A DNA stretch of 64,000 bases from Raffaelea ambrosiae (Eukaryota > Ascomycota > Sordariomycetes > Ophiostomatales > Ophiostomataceae), in contig PCDI01000001.1 of the NCBI GenBank assembly GCA_002778195.1, positions 744,001 through 808,000 on the forward strand, given 5' to 3'. The notes below the pieces were generated by a model that searched no databases, was not told the origin of the DNA, and saw only the letters and a list, made by a program, of their open reading frames with translations. Positions 1 through 12,031 of this stretch are shown here, in pieces (positions within the stretch are counted from its first letter, which is position 1; each line of letters opens with the position of its first letter). The position numbers and the translations under genes were made by a program.

Positions 1-2462
1 CCGGACGCCGCACGGAAAACGCCGCCTACGCTCCAAGACATCACCAACCGGCTGGAACGACTGGAAGCCTTGCTCTCGCGTCTGGCCAAGGGCAGCGAGC
101 TTGGTGCGGGACCTGCATCCGATGGCGGCCATGGTCGTGGCCACGGCCCTTCCGAGTCTAGGCCCGAGAATCAAATCCAGGCTCGACCTGCTGCCCACAT
201 CGATGCCGCCACTCCAACTGCTCATCCGCATTCGTCTGGCGGCACTCCCCAGAAATCAACATGGGAGCTGCTATTGAACAACTCGAACATCGAACCGCTG
301 CTGCATGATGTGAGCCAGCCTCCAGAGTCCAGATCGACGTGGTGTCCGTTGTTGTGCAAGCTCTTTGGAAGCTCGTTTGATTTCTAATCCATGTATATGT
401 GAGGCAAATTTGCCAGGAAGAACGAAGCAAAACGACTCTACCCCAGCCGTCAGCCTCTGAAACAGCAGCATCGAACCTCAATGTGCACACGACAACGACA
501 CATAACAAGCTTCCTGCGCAGCCAGGGGCTTATGCTCCTCTGGATTTATACCCAGACCCCCAACTCGCCCTCCAGCTCTGGAACATATACGTCAAGTCGG
601 TCGATCCGGTCTTGAAGATCTTGCATATACCCACCGTGCAGTCGACTGTCGTGGCCACGATTCTGGACCCTCGGTCGGCCCAGCCCTCCACGGTGGCGTT
701 GACATTCGCCATCTACTATGCCGCCGTCACGTCGCTCTGTCACGACAATGGCAGAACGTCTGTGGATTTGCCGTCTGAGAAGCCTGTCCTCTTGAAACGC
801 TACCAGACCGCCCTGGACCGGCTTCTCATCACGCCGGACCTCATGGGCCGGCCTGATGTTACGGGTTTACAGGCTCTGGCCATTTACGTGGTGAGCAGCT
901 CGGCCTTGTGGAACCCTGCCCACCTACCCCCTTGCCCTTACATCGGCTGCGTGCATTCAACTGACTTGCGTCCCATTCTTTCTGGTGAGAAGACCTGTTT
1001 ACGCGCCCACGAACTGGGCCGGAGAGTATGGGTCCTCAATGGACTCGCCATCCGGCTCGCCCAGTCCATCAGCCTGCACCGGGACGGCACGTCCCTCAAG
1101 CTGAGCCCTTTTGAGACCGAGATGCGCCTTCGCCTCTGGTGGCACCTCTGCGTGCTGGACTCGCGTGCCCCGGAGGACCAGGGGTTTCAGCCGGCCGTGG
1201 ATCTCATCAACCAGGAACTGCGCCTGCCTCTGAATGTGAATGACGACCAGATCTACCCCGACATGACGCACTTCCCGCAGGAATCGCACGGCTGGACAGA
1301 AATGTCCTTCTTCCGCATCCAAACCGACTCGTGCCGGCTGATGCATCCGATCCTGGACATGCAGCTGCAACCGGCCGCCGATTCCGCCGATGTCCTGTCG
1401 TACATCCGACAGAAGCGCAAGCTGATCCAGAACCCGGGTCCTTACATGGCCGAGAATTACGGCATCTCGTTGCTGTCGCTGTCAACGCTGCCACCGCTGT
1501 CGCCTGGGTCGGGCACCGCTCTGCTGCTGCGCATTGCCACGCAGCATGTCATGACGGCCTGCAAGAAGCTCGAGTTTGTGTTGCAGCTGCGCGAAGAGAT
1601 TTGTCTGCGAAAGCTCAGAGAGGTGGCGGCAGCAACGACGGGGACGACGGTGACGACAGGAACGACAGGAACGACGGGAACGACGCGGCAAGCCGGGCCA
1701 GGAGAAGGGGACGAGGCCGAGGACGTGCGCAAGCCGTCCTTCCAACTGGCCTGTGACACGCTGGAGAGCAGCCATGCATTGCTGCGCGAAGAAAGGGGGC
1801 TGGCGTCGCGGTTTCAATGGTTTTTCAGCATGTACACGCAATGGTACGCCCTGGCCTACGTCCTGCGGTGTCTCTGCAACACGCGCCGCCCCTGTGGGCG
1901 CGAGGCAGACCGTGCCTGGGTCATGGTGGACCGGGTTTTCCCGCGCGGAACGAGTCGTCTCCCGGGCGGTCCGTATTCTGCAGCAGCAACAGCAGCAACG
2001 GCAGCAGCGGCTGCAGCAGAAGCACCGACCGCGGCGGCAGGCTATGACGAGCATGGGCACGGCAGGATCTGGAAATATCTGAGTCTGCTCCGGCACCAAG
2101 CTTGGTCGTTGCGGCAGCAACATGCCCAGCGATCAGAGGCACCGGCCATGGCTGCAGAGATGGGAATCCCACCGCAGCCGCCGTCCCACAGTGGAAAGGT
2201 CGACAGTATTGTTTCCTTTCAGTTTTTTGGGGAAGCGGAGGCGCCGCCGCCGCCGCTGCAGCCATCGCTACCACCGCTACCTACCAGCTCGACCAACAAC
2301 ATGGCAGACACAACAGATCACGGGTCGTCTATGCTCCCCGAGTGGAGTAGCGAGCTCATGACCGGTTCGAACCCCGACCAAAGCGTCTTTGCGTCCCTGG
2401 ACCTTTTGATGCCAGAGATTCCTTTTTTGCCGGACTGGAACGCAGTGATCAATGGCGAGTAA
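1..2462 (+). CDS. Fungal-specific transcription factor, 5'-truncated by window edge
   Basis: The gene is open from base 1, and its DNA-binding zinc cluster would lie upstream of the window. Best exon model is 1-309, 417-890 and 993-2462 (750 residues visible). Intron 1 has GTGAGC and a CTAAT branch site. Intron 2 is 102 nt, stop-free and in frame, with GTGAGC and CTGAC, so a naive reading frame would retain it. The first 35 residues form a short leucine-rich coiled coil (RLERLEALL), typical of the dimerisation linker after a Zn2Cys6 domain. The middle region (LWNIYVKSVDPVLKILHIPTV; later RAHELGRRVW and LAQSISLHRDG) matches the fungal_trans regulatory domain. There are simple Thr-Gly and Ala tracts near the C-terminus. 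The family regulates nearby catabolic or secondary-metabolism genes; its target is not evident. The family call is firm, the function is inferred. Confidence 0.9.
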
Positions 2463-2679
2463 GCTTCAAGTAGCCATGTATTTGTGAAGAAGCAGTCTGA
2501 TTGCATGTACAAATTTCACGCAACACAGCGATGTTTACTATCTTTGGGTTTCTCTCTCAATAGATTAATAATTTGAAAGAAAAAAGAGCATATATCACGA
2601 ACAAATATGTCAAGTTCACGGAAATCCATGCCAGTCAGATGACGGCCGAATGACGGCTGTATGTACGCCCCGCTCATCC

Positions 2680-4519
2680 TTACGCGACAACCTCCGTCAA
2701 CAGGTTCTGGGGCCACTTGGGCTTGTCTGTGCCATCCGTCCGGGGCCCGATGTGGAAGCCCGGCTTCACCTCGTCGTCGTCAAAGCGCAGGATGGGCTTT
2801 ACTGACTTGACATCAAAGTCGCCGACCTTCAGATGCAGCTGGTAGAAGAAGTCGTCGTTGATGATTGTCGAGAAGTTGCCACTCTTGCGCAGGGCTTCAA
2901 GGAGCAGAGGCAGCGACGTGAACAGGTCGTAGTAGTGGCGGATGATCGGGTAGCCGCTCTTCTTCCAGAGGTCCTGCCAGACATCCTCGGGATACGTGCC
3001 CACCGAGTCAGACAGCCAGCGGTTGTAGTAGTTGAGGGCGGTCTGGGGAGGTTAGTTTTCCAGTCAGAAGAAAAAAAAACATTTGAGAAAAGACGTACTG
3101 TGACATAAAAAGAGCCGCCCTCCTGGCTCTTCCGGATCAGACCGGCTAGGACAGCCGCTGTGCCGACCACGCCCGTGCTGTAAATTGTCAATATAAGCCA
3201 GCTACAGACAGACAATTGTATGCCTGGGACGGGTCTTCTTACCAGAAGTCCGAGTTGGGCATGAACGGCGTCACGGGCTCGTTGATGCCCATGGCCTTGC
3301 CCCATTCGTCCGAGATGCCGACCTGGGCGTCGCTAAGCTGCTGCCAGCCGCTCTGGTGCTTGCGCGGGCCGTAGAAGCCGTACGCGCACTCGGACACGTA
3401 CAGGATACCCCGCTCGCGGTCCTTGACCATGGCAAACACGTCCTCCTTGGAGAAGCCGTACTTGTCCATGACACCCGGCCGGTAGCCCTGCAAAAAGACG
3501 TCGGCGTCCTTGATCAGCTCGCGCAGCGTGGCACGGTCCTCTTCCTTGCGCAGGTCGAGCAGCGTCTGCCACTTGCCGGGCGCCAGGTTCGGGTGCGTGA
3601 AGAACAGGTCCGGCAGGTGCGGCGCCATGACGCGCATGACGCTCGCGCCCAGCTCGGCCAGGCCGCGGGTCATGGCCGGGCCGGCCACAGCGCGCGTCAG
3701 GTCAATGACTTTCAGGCCGGCCAGGGGCCGGTCGGCCGATGTGTGGGGAGCGTCCGGCCACCAGCTGGCCTTTTGCTTTGTGTTGGGGGCGGCCTCGATC
3801 TCGAACAGACCGACGTGGGCATTGGCCTTGGCCTGCGCCGTCTTGCGGAACTCCTCGCGGGTGTAGCAGGTGCTGCCGGCCTGGCGCCAGACGTCGTTCT
3901 GCAGGTGCTCGAGCTCATCCGCAGTGTGCTTCTTCATGGCGTCCATGAAGATGGGCCAGCTGTCCTGGGGGCCCTTGACGTCGACGTCCAGAGGCAAGTC
4001 GAGGCTCTTGAGGACGGGCTCGGCGTTGAAGGACGAGTGGATGTGGAAGAACTTGTCGTCCTTGGTCTGGTAAATGTTGGTGGACTCGGTGCGGTAGCGC
4101 GACGAGAAGGTGTGGTACTTGTCCCACGAGGGGAAGAACTCGGCCTCCTTCTCGAGCTGCTTGGGGCCGTTGTTGAGCTCGGGGGCCATGGGCCGCACCA
4201 GGTCCTCAAAGATGAACAGCTGGGCATGGTCCGTGTTGATACGGATGTGCGCCGGGTCCTTGCCGTACTTCTTGGAGCGCAAAATGTTCAACATGGTGCC
4301 CTCGAGCGCCTTGAGGGACGCGATGCTCTCGGCCATGCGCCAGTTGATGGGCAGCGATGGCAGGTCGCTGCCTTCGAACGTGACATATTTGGCAAACTCG
4401 CCTGCCTCCTCTGGCAGGGTCGGCTTGACTAGCGGGTTCTCCAGGATCTCGTCATAGAAAACCCGTTTCGATTCCTTGGGGATCGAGTAATTCTTCAAAG
4501 AAGGCATTTTGGAAGGCAT
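2680..4519 (-). CDS. CoA-transferase family III (CaiB/BaiF) protein
   Basis: Exons are 4519-3243, 3177-3099 and 3042-2680 (572 residues); introns are 65 and 56 nt with GTAAGA and GTACGT donors. The core PLAGLKVIDLTRAVAGPAMTR followed by LAELGASVMRV is the classic CaiB/BaiF opening, where formyl-CoA and carnitine CoA-transferases bind CoA. Splicing across intron 1 creates an Asp-Phe-Cys-Thr-Gly stretch at about residue 425. This is the position of the family's catalytic Asp, which forms the acyl-anhydride intermediate. About 240 residues precede this core, longer than bacterial members but usual for the fungal two-part forms. The substrate is not determinable; fungal paralogues are annotated broadly as acyl-CoA transferase or racemase-like. 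An in-frame ATG at 4648 would add 43 Cys-rich residues; I prefer 4519 or the next Met at 4507. Confidence 0.88.
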
Positions 4520-5485
4520 CTTGAAACGAGTTTGGCTCAGGGTCCAGCTAATAGCAACAATAATAAAACAAGAAAAGCGTGATCTGGTAAAAGAAGGTGC
4601 GGGCTTGTATGCACAACTACAGCAATGAAAACGACATACTCTATGCATTTATATACGCTGCAGCCATTGCAATAAATAATACACTTGACAACAGGAAATT
4701 GGATCCGATCGTATTCACAATGCAATCACGGCAGAGTTGTGACATCAGATGCGCCTGATCCACAGCCTAGCTACAACGTTAGTATCAGATGTCGCGACCA
4801 TCAACACGATCGATGATCGTTCTGGCGTCGAAACAAGGGGTTAGGCGCAGACAAACTCGAAAATGTTGCAGGTCAACTGCACGAGCTAAATACTAACTAA
4901 CGACCAGTTTAGTAGCATGACTGTCAAAAGACGGACGACGGACACCGGGGATGAGCAGTGCATGTCAGTTCGTGCTCAATCCCGTGCTGTCATAACTAGC
5001 CAAGGGCTCTCTGTATCTTGATATATTTGTGTTCTTTTCGAATGCCGCGACATACGGATATATTTCGGTAGCTACCGATTATATCGCCACCTGTTGCTGA
5101 AATTCCGATGCGAGTGCTTACTTTTGTCGGTCAGGGTATTCATAGCTTTCCGTCGTCTGCTGCAATGCACCAGAAAAGGGGCTTCGGGCAAGGGATATGC
5201 TGCAACGATATGACATTAGTCAGGACCAGCCAGAAGTGGAAAATAAGTCACAGGAAACGAACATATCTGGAATTTTTGATGGACTCCTCCAGTTAAGCGG
5301 ACCGGCCACTGTAGTTGAATCGCCTTTATCCTCACTGACGCTCTAGTTGGTGTTCCAGATGTTGCTACCCTTGTCAAGGAAAGTTTTGGGGAGTGACGTG
5401 TAAGTGGTTCGTTTTCATGCTCGACTGGAATAGATGAGGCATCTAAAATGCCGAGAGACGGAAAAGGAAAAAACTACATGCAGCA
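4520..5485. other. Intergenic, no gene seen
   Basis: AT-richer spacer between the divergent ends of the CoA-transferase and HET genes. It presumably holds the CoA-transferase promoter. I see no coding pattern, repeat or RNA gene. Confidence 0.6.
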
Positions 5486-7723
5486 TTATTCTAGGCGGAC
5501 CAGTTTAGGAACAGGGCCCGCGGCAATCCATGCTGTTTCGTGGACTGTGCCCAAGGCAGCCCGCCGAGCTCTGTCTCCGTCCCTCTCGATCAGCATGACA
5601 TTGAGGAAGCAGAAATCCGAGATCGGGTAGAATGTATCCTTTGCCATATATTCATCGCGAATGTCCAGAGATCGGGAAAGCAGGATGAATTCAAACGCTC
5701 TCCGGGGTTGCTCATCAAGCCAGCTGCAATCGAGAAAAATGGTGCCCACCGTGCGAAGCTCGTCATCTGCGATGGTAAAGAGGCCTTGGTTTTTCCAGTC
5801 GAGAGAGTTGCGTGCAGTTTCGCGCGCTTCCCCTGAGATTCGAAACTGTGCCGTGCTTGTCCAACAGATCAGAGAACACGTCATTGTCTCTGCGCTAGAT
5901 ATGGCAGTCCTGGGCTGGAGCGAATGCAAAAAGCCGGCCGGTGCATCCGGCTTTGGCCGAACACTGCACCATGGGTCTGGCGCATACGCTATGGCTGGGT
6001 CTGGAGAGATTTTGCACACCACGCCATCGGCACTCGAGAGATACCAGTCAATATCACTGAAAATGTATCCGTCAATGTGACCAATATAGTTGCAATAGCT
6101 GTTCCAGCCCAGCCACGACCAGGAGGGGAAGCCAGTTCGACGAATATGGGGCGTTCGCTGAAAAAAGAGAAGGGCGTGGTTGAGGAACTTTTCTGGCAGG
6201 CCGCAGATAAACTCCGTGTCCATGCTTGCTCGGAGAATCGACAAAAGGCCTTCGAGGGCGATCAGGGCATCGCTCTGGTGTGTCATATCTCGGCCTGAGT
6301 ACATCTCAACCATCGACATGTAGAAATCGTAGGCGCTCTCTTCATTGGAGTACAGCGACCGAGAGAACCCCAGGTCTCGTAGTTCAGGACTCGAATGTGG
6401 GATATTGCTGGTAGGCCCGTAGAGGGAGCTCAATCCGTTGAAAGCCGCCGAGGAGCGTTTGCCCTCGCCCACCGCGTCTTCGCAGCATATTCCCCAAGAG
6501 CATTGGAAGTAAAGCTGCGTTTCGGTAAAGTACAGCCGACGCCGGGAAAGCATGTATTCCTGGAATGTCCACGCACGCTTGCTCCACGTGCTCACGGATG
6601 TCTCCGCTTCGATACTGCTGTACGCGGCAGTCAGTTCCAGTCCTTGAACGCGGGCGATGTTGTGGCAGCGAGTGCGGCTCCCTGTGCGGTAGCCGGGCAG
6701 ACCATCGTATTTGGAGTTTTTTTCCGGGGCGGAGATGATTGTTACAAACGCACTGTCGTAGATGCGGTCCATTTGGGATATCTGCGCTTTCTTGTCGTTG
6801 TCGTCATCCTGGACAATACACAGAGCATCTACCCACAGATAGTGCAGCCCTAGTTCGCGTGTACAGTCGATGGCGTCCCGAATTGTACCCGGTAGTTGCT
6901 CGTGCTTCTTGCGAAGGGAATCGCTTTCGTGTAGCTCTTTGGCATTGGACAGACGGGTAGTGAAATGGATCCTCGACTGTCCCCAGCAGTAACTCAAGGC
7001 AACAAATTTGGCCTGCGCTGGAAGCACAGTCAGGGCCATGGAGTGGACATCGATGACCCGGAGATTTCGAGGGGCCTTCCTTTGATAGGCCAAGTCGCCG
7101 ACGGCGGCGATCTCACATAGTGCGCCATGGTCATGAGCACATTCGTCCAGCCAAGTCCTAGCTAGGCCGATATTGGCCCTCACAGAATCCACCCTTCGGC
7201 CATAAAACAATGGCCCAGTGGTGGTGATGCAGCCGGAACTACTCCATATCAGCTGAATGTCTCCTTCGTGGTCCAAGTAGGTGCCGTCCTGTACGTCGGT
7301 CCCATCGTGTGCTTTCAAGGCGACGGCTAGCCGAAATGCCTGGTCTGCGGCAGTCGCACCTTTGTGCCTCTCGGATGCTCCCACGGCCCCATTTTCCGTG
7401 CTGGAATCATCCGCATACGCGTAGCTGTACAGATGCACATTGATCGCTGACAGGCCGTCCTTGGGTAGCAAGGACAGGTAGTCGTCTAGCTCTGCGAACT
7501 CCGAGTGCCTCGTTCTCTTGCACATAGCTTCGGCTATGATGGCACAGGCGGCGCATGTCTTCCGAGTGGCACACAGATCCGCCAACGAGCACAGTTTGCT
7601 ATGTTTCGGATCCGGACTGGTAAATGCGTCGCTGTGCCAGATGCGATGTACTTCTTCCCGAAAGAAACGGGCAAAGTCAACCGTTGCGCAGTTGGAGCAG
7701 AGAGCCCCGTCGAAGACTGCCAT
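5486..7723 (-). CDS. Heterokaryon incompatibility (HET) domain protein
   Basis: Single-exon gene of 745 residues. The HET domain spans roughly residues 235-395. It contains FVALSYCWG, then LPGTIRDAIDCTRELGLHYLWVD with ALCIVQDD, an Ala-Pro turn, and RAWTFQEYMLSRRRLYF, the three conserved blocks of the family. A Cys-rich N-terminus (CSNCATVDF, CATRKTCAAC) precedes it. The C-terminal part has FPSWSWLGW, common in large HET proteins. HET proteins act in non-self recognition and programmed cell death after hyphal fusion, usually through an N- or C-terminal partner domain; none is recognisable here. The frame is open 24 codons further upstream to a TTG, which would add a hydrophobic stretch, but the first in-frame ATG is at 7723. 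It has no evident functional link to its neighbours. Confidence 0.9.
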   Translation of the reverse strand: MAVFDGALCSNCATVDFARFFREEVHRIWHSDAFTSPDPKHSKLCSLADLCATRKTCAACAIIAEAMCKRTRHSEFAELDDYLSLLPKDGLSAINVHLYSYAYADDSSTENGAVGASERHKGATAADQAFRLAVALKAHDGTDVQDGTYLDHEGDIQLIWSSSGCITTTGPLFYGRRVDSVRANIGLARTWLDECAHDHGALCEIAAVGDLAYQRKAPRNLRVIDVHSMALTVLPAQAKFVALSYCWGQSRIHFTTRLSNAKELHESDSLRKKHEQLPGTIRDAIDCTRELGLHYLWVDALCIVQDDDNDKKAQISQMDRIYDSAFVTIISAPEKNSKYDGLPGYRTGSRTRCHNIARVQGLELTAAYSSIEAETSVSTWSKRAWTFQEYMLSRRRLYFTETQLYFQCSWGICCEDAVGEGKRSSAAFNGLSSLYGPTSNIPHSSPELRDLGFSRSLYSNEESAYDFYMSMVEMYSGRDMTHQSDALIALEGLLSILRASMDTEFICGLPEKFLNHALLFFQRTPHIRRTGFPSWSWLGWNSYCNYIGHIDGYIFSDIDWYLSSADGVVCKISPDPAIAYAPDPWCSVRPKPDAPAGFLHSLQPRTAISSAETMTCSLICWTSTAQFRISGEARETARNSLDWKNQGLFTIADDELRTVGTIFLDCSWLDEQPRRAFEFILLSRSLDIRDEYMAKDTFYPISDFCFLNVMLIERDGDRARRAALGTVHETAWIAAGPVPKLVRLE

Positions 7724-8437
7724 GCTTCGGGGGTTGATAGATAACGAGAAAAGGAAAAACAAAAAAGCAGAAAGAAGCGTAGCGAAGTAGGTCAAGAACG
7801 AGCACAGCTGTCCAGTCCAGGCATAGTCAATTCATATTTTCGCTCGGGCACAATATGCCTCGCAAGGCTGTGGACAGTGTTGCGGACAGTGCATATTCGG
7901 CCAGACACTCGGGTGCTCTTTATGGCGATTACATAACCGGACATTCTGGATGACAATCTGGGGATGTCCGAAAGCATCCTTTTGCGAAGCGCACCCGTCG
8001 CTGCACGAGATGGCGGTCGATCAGCGGGCTAGAGTACATAGTATGGTGCAAAGCGCAAACAGCGTTAAAGCCGAATGGATATGGGGAGCCGATGGGGCCG
8101 GCTTAATCATTGCCCGACGTGTTTCCGCGCCGCCTGAAGGGCACCAAAAGAGCAGGAAGACACGATCCGACCGATACGGAACCGAGAAGTTTTGTTCCGC
8201 GGGAAGTGGAAGCCAGGACGATGGATCGAGTGTCGGCGCATTTTCGGTCCCAGCTCTCATCTTGGGAAACCAACACGCGAGTCTGAGAGGACGAAGAAGG
8301 CACACCAAAGTGCAGAGTTGAGTTTTTTTCGCCGATTGCACCATTTTATTTGCTTTGCCGGATTGATTCACGTCAATTTGTCATCTTCTCCCAACACTTC
8401 TCTTCCATTGTCCTTTGAGACACAAGCACCGACCCGG
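7724..8437. other. Divergent intergenic region, no gene seen
   Basis: This 714-bp spacer lies between the divergently transcribed HET gene and the MFS gene and should carry both promoters. I see no further coding potential. Confidence 0.6.
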
Positions 8438-10296
8438 ATGACCGACCCAACCGGCAGTCCCGGCCAGCACCATGACCGGCGTCAGGCAGACAATGCGCCC
8501 GCTGTCCAGGAAGAGCACACTTCCAAGCCGTCGTCGGCAGAAGACACACACGATGTCGGCGTGATTGCGAAGGAGGTGCAAAAGGAAGCCGGCGAGATCA
8601 GCACGCAAGAAGAGGACGACACGGAGCCAGACCAGCGACAACCTAGCACACCGGGCAATGCAGACGCAGAGGGCACTTCCTCGCGGTCCCGTCTTGGCGC
8701 CATCGTCCAGATCTTGCTCTGGACACCCAAGACATGTCGCTGGGACCCCGACCACCCGCCCGAGTTCACGATCGGCCTGAATCTGTTGTTCTCGTTTGTA
8801 TGCCTCACTCGTGCTCTTTGTGGTGTTCTGAACTGCTGCTAACACTGCCAGTCGACCACGGCCACCGTTGGCAACCTCTACTGTTTGTTTCTGTCTGCTC
8901 TTTGTCGTTGTAGGCTCGCCTGCTAACAAACACCCAGACAACCAGCCCATTCTCTACAAGATCGCCGACACCTTTGACGTCTCGTTTGAGCGCTCGTCGG
9001 CCATTGCCACCCTCATGCAGGCCGGCTATGCCAGCGGCCTCCTTCTGCTGTGCCCGCTGGCCGACATGCTGCCCCGCCGGCCCTACATCCTCGCGCTCGT
9101 GCTGATCACCATCCTCTGCTGGCTCGGCCTGTGCCTGACGCACTCGTTCAACACCTTTGCCGGCCTCTCCTACATCTGCGGCTTCACCACCGTTACGCCT
9201 CAGCTCATGCTCCCGCTTGTCGGCGACCTGGCCCCGCCGCACCGCCGCGGCGCCGCGCTGGCCATTATCGTGTCTGGTCTCTCGCTGGGCATGCTCGTGG
9301 CGCGTGTGCTCTCTGGTGTGGTGTCCAACTACACGTCCTGGCGCAACATCTACTGGTTCAGCTTGGGCGCGCAGGCCGTCGTGTTCTTGTCGCTCTACTT
9401 TTTCATGCCCGACTATCCGACCAAGAACCAGCGCCGCGATGCCACCGACGCCAACGGCAAGCCCAAGAGCACGGGCATTCTGGGCGTGCTGCACTACTGC
9501 AAGGTGCTCTACTGGGGCATCGCCATGCTGGTCGTGCGCCAGCCGACCCTGGTGCAGGCCTGTCTGATCGTCTTCTGCATGAGCGCGGTCTTTACGAGCT
9601 ACTGGACCACCCTGTCGTTCCTCCTGTCATCGCCGCCCTTTGAGTACACGTCCCTGGTCATCGGTCTCTTCGGCCTCATCGGCATTGTGGTCATCTGCCT
9701 GGCGCCGCTCTGCGGCCGGATGGTCATTGACAAGGTCATGCCGCTGATCACGGTGCTGGTGGGCACCGTCTTGGAAGTGGTGGGCGTGGCCATTGGTGTG
9801 GCCATTGGGCCGTTTTCTGTTGCTGGCCCGGTCATTCAGGCCATCCTGATCGACTTTTCCAACCAGTGCTCCAATGTGGCCCTGCGGTCGTCCATCTACA
9901 GCCTTGCACCGCATGCCCAGAACCGGGTCAACTCGGCCTACATGATCGCCTCGTTTATGGGCCAGTTATCTGGCACGGCTGCTGGCAACAGACTGTACGC
10001 CATGGGCGGCTGGCGATACAGCGGAGGACTGAGCAGTAAGTAGCTACACTCACTCCCACGGCACCCTTCTTCGTTTTGACTAACTTCCTTGTTCAGTCGG
10101 ACTTTTGTGTTTTGCCATCCTCGTCTGTTTGGCAAGAGGACCCAAGGAAACAGGCTGGGTTGGCTGGCACGGTGGCTGGCAGATCCGGAAAGTGCATCCG
10201 CCAAAGAAGCCGAAGACTGCACAGGAAAGCGGTGGGGAGGAAGGTGTGGTGGGAACGACGCCCATTGCAGCGACGACCGCCGAGAAACGTACATAA
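8438..10296 (+). CDS. MFS transporter (drug:H+ antiporter-like)
   Basis: Four exons (8438-8797, 8852-8882, 8938-10035, 10097-10296) give 562 residues. Exon 2 is only 31 nt; joining exons 1-3 yields the family block NLYYNQPILYKIADTF, which confirms the short exon. A hydrophilic N-terminus of about 110 residues precedes twelve predicted helices. Loop 2-3 (PLADMLPRRPYI) is the MFS A-motif and the later G-rich helix 5 fits a DHA1-like exporter. Helices such as SFLLSSPPFEYTSLVIGLFG, and the match to bacterial YgaY/AraJ-like proteins, suggest efflux of small organics. The substrate is unknown. The C-terminus ends in a Lys- and Thr-rich tail. Confidence 0.87.
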
Positions 10297-10729
10297 ATCA
10301 ACCTATATATTGGGGCCTTGCCGGACCAGAGATATTTCAATTAGAGTCTCCCTTGTTTCAAGCATCTGTTGGGCTCCGCGGACTGGTTTTCTACTTTTGT
10401 GCAATGTTCGACTTCTCATTTAGGGAAGGAGCCAGCCACTCTGTTTGCTCAATAAAATCTGGGTAGAGCAGACTTTTGGCCCCCGAGTCTGTCTCGACAA
10501 CTGTCTTCAAAGACAACGTTGTCCATTCCAGTTCGATAGCGAATCGATTTTCTCGCTCCACTCCAGAAAGCGAGACTACTCTCGATACCGCCTTTTGCAA
10601 CACTTCTCCGCCATCAATCGCTCGAGAAAATGACGGCCCCGAATGCAACGTCGAAATTGCCGATACAAGGAGCGAAAAATTGTCATAGAAATACGAGGAG
10701 GCAACCGTTGGCCTGGAAGGTGCCTCATC
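10297..10729. other. Intergenic, no gene seen
   Basis: 3' flank of the MFS gene leading into the decayed permease. No coding pattern is supported. Confidence 0.5.
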
Positions 10730-11810
10730 TTGGCTTCACGACCTGGCTTCCCAATGCGACCACATGCGATGGACCTCTGGCTTTCTTTTGTCGAAACGCC
10801 TTCTGCCGCTCATCAACAGCATGCTCTGCTGCTATGAGACGTCGACCATTGCCATGAACCATACAGATCTCTGGACGTTTGCGACGACTATCCCGATATT
10901 GACCCCAAGTTCGCAAAGACTCTGTTTGCAACGGCGGTCCTTTTTCGTCTCCATAGCGCCCTAATTTCCGGATTCCTGGGCGACGTTTCTGGCCACAACC
11001 AAGCTCGGACTCTTTGCCAAGATGTCCTCCGCATTATCGACATTGATTCCAACAATGTTCCCGTCTCTAGTATGGAACCCAAATCATTCGCTGCACGATG
11101 CTGTGTCTGCTCAGTCATCGGAGGCGCGGCTTACGGAAATATGCTCTCATTTGCACTCGAAACGTGTCCGCTGAAGTCTCGTGGTCTAGTGTCCGGCATT
11201 CTCCATGCCGCCTATGAGCGTGGGAAGATGACTGGCTGTATATCCACCATGCCGGCATTTTTCGAAACAATGGGGGACACCAAGGAAAAATCCATTATAA
11301 TGAATTTTCTCTTGTCTTGTATTGCTTTCATACCACCCCACATCTACAAGACGGATTATGGTGCTGTCAACTGGCAACTAACCGTGTGCGGAACCGCTTA
11401 AACAACGTCTGCGAATTCTCCTTTCAGCGAAGCAAAACAAGAAAAACACCAGACACCCAGGGAGTAGCCGCCACGGGCTTTTTACACTCTGCTACGAAAC
11501 CGTACGGCTGGACTGAGACGGAGATTGGAATACTATCATATGGGGCCTTGCAGGCTATATGGGGCGTGGTACCAATTCACCTCAATGAGTTGTCGTCACC
11601 CAAGTTCCGGCCCCTATTTGTGGGAGCAGTCATAGAGATGAGTCGCATCAGCGCCCATTTCCTCCCTCAGGTGTCGGTGTATACCACGCACGAAAAAGAC
11701 CTCGTTGGAGACACAAGCCGCTACACTACCACCTTCCTTGTAACTGGCCTTCTTATCTGGCTTGTCATTGAATATGAAAAACGGGGACGTAAGTTCGGCT
11801 GTGTTTGACA
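10730..11810 (+). pseudogene. Decayed JEN-type lactate/carboxylate permease (MFS)
   Basis: No continuous frame exists, but short frames in order resemble conserved stretches of JEN1-type monocarboxylate permeases. At about 11080-11215 the translation reads KSFAARCCVCSVIGGAAYGN followed by FALETCPLKSRGLVSGILH, which parallels the family's FF..RA..G...GG.YGNA...ALE.CP.EARGL.SGI. At about 11515-11640 it reads QAIWGVVPIHLNELSSPKFR, parallel to the family's WGVIPIHL.EL.PP.FR. Fragments near 10890-10985 (TLFATAVLFRLHSALISGFL) and 11700-11770 fit flanking helices. Stops and frame changes separate these blocks and the base composition is AT-richer than in neighbouring genes, consistent with a dead gene and possibly repeat-induced mutation. 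The exact limits are uncertain. Confidence 0.7.
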
Positions 11811-12031
11811 TGGGCCTCTGAAGACTGTCTGATGAGTGTATATATACGTTCAGACCAAGGAGGAGCCCAAAGGACAAGGGCTCTGAGATGCAGCCAAAGG
11901 TAATACAGATGGAAAATTACAGACGAACAGAGAGACGCACAAAGACATATCCTATTAAGCAACTACCAGATGCTAATAGAGCTGAAAATATTACGTTTCC
12001 TATTCTAACCCACGAGAGAGAGCTTTGAATT

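Noticed and set aside
7724..7795. N-terminal hydrophobic extension of the first HET protein
   Set aside because: It starts at TTG, and HET proteins are normally not membrane-anchored. The ATG at 7723 fits better.
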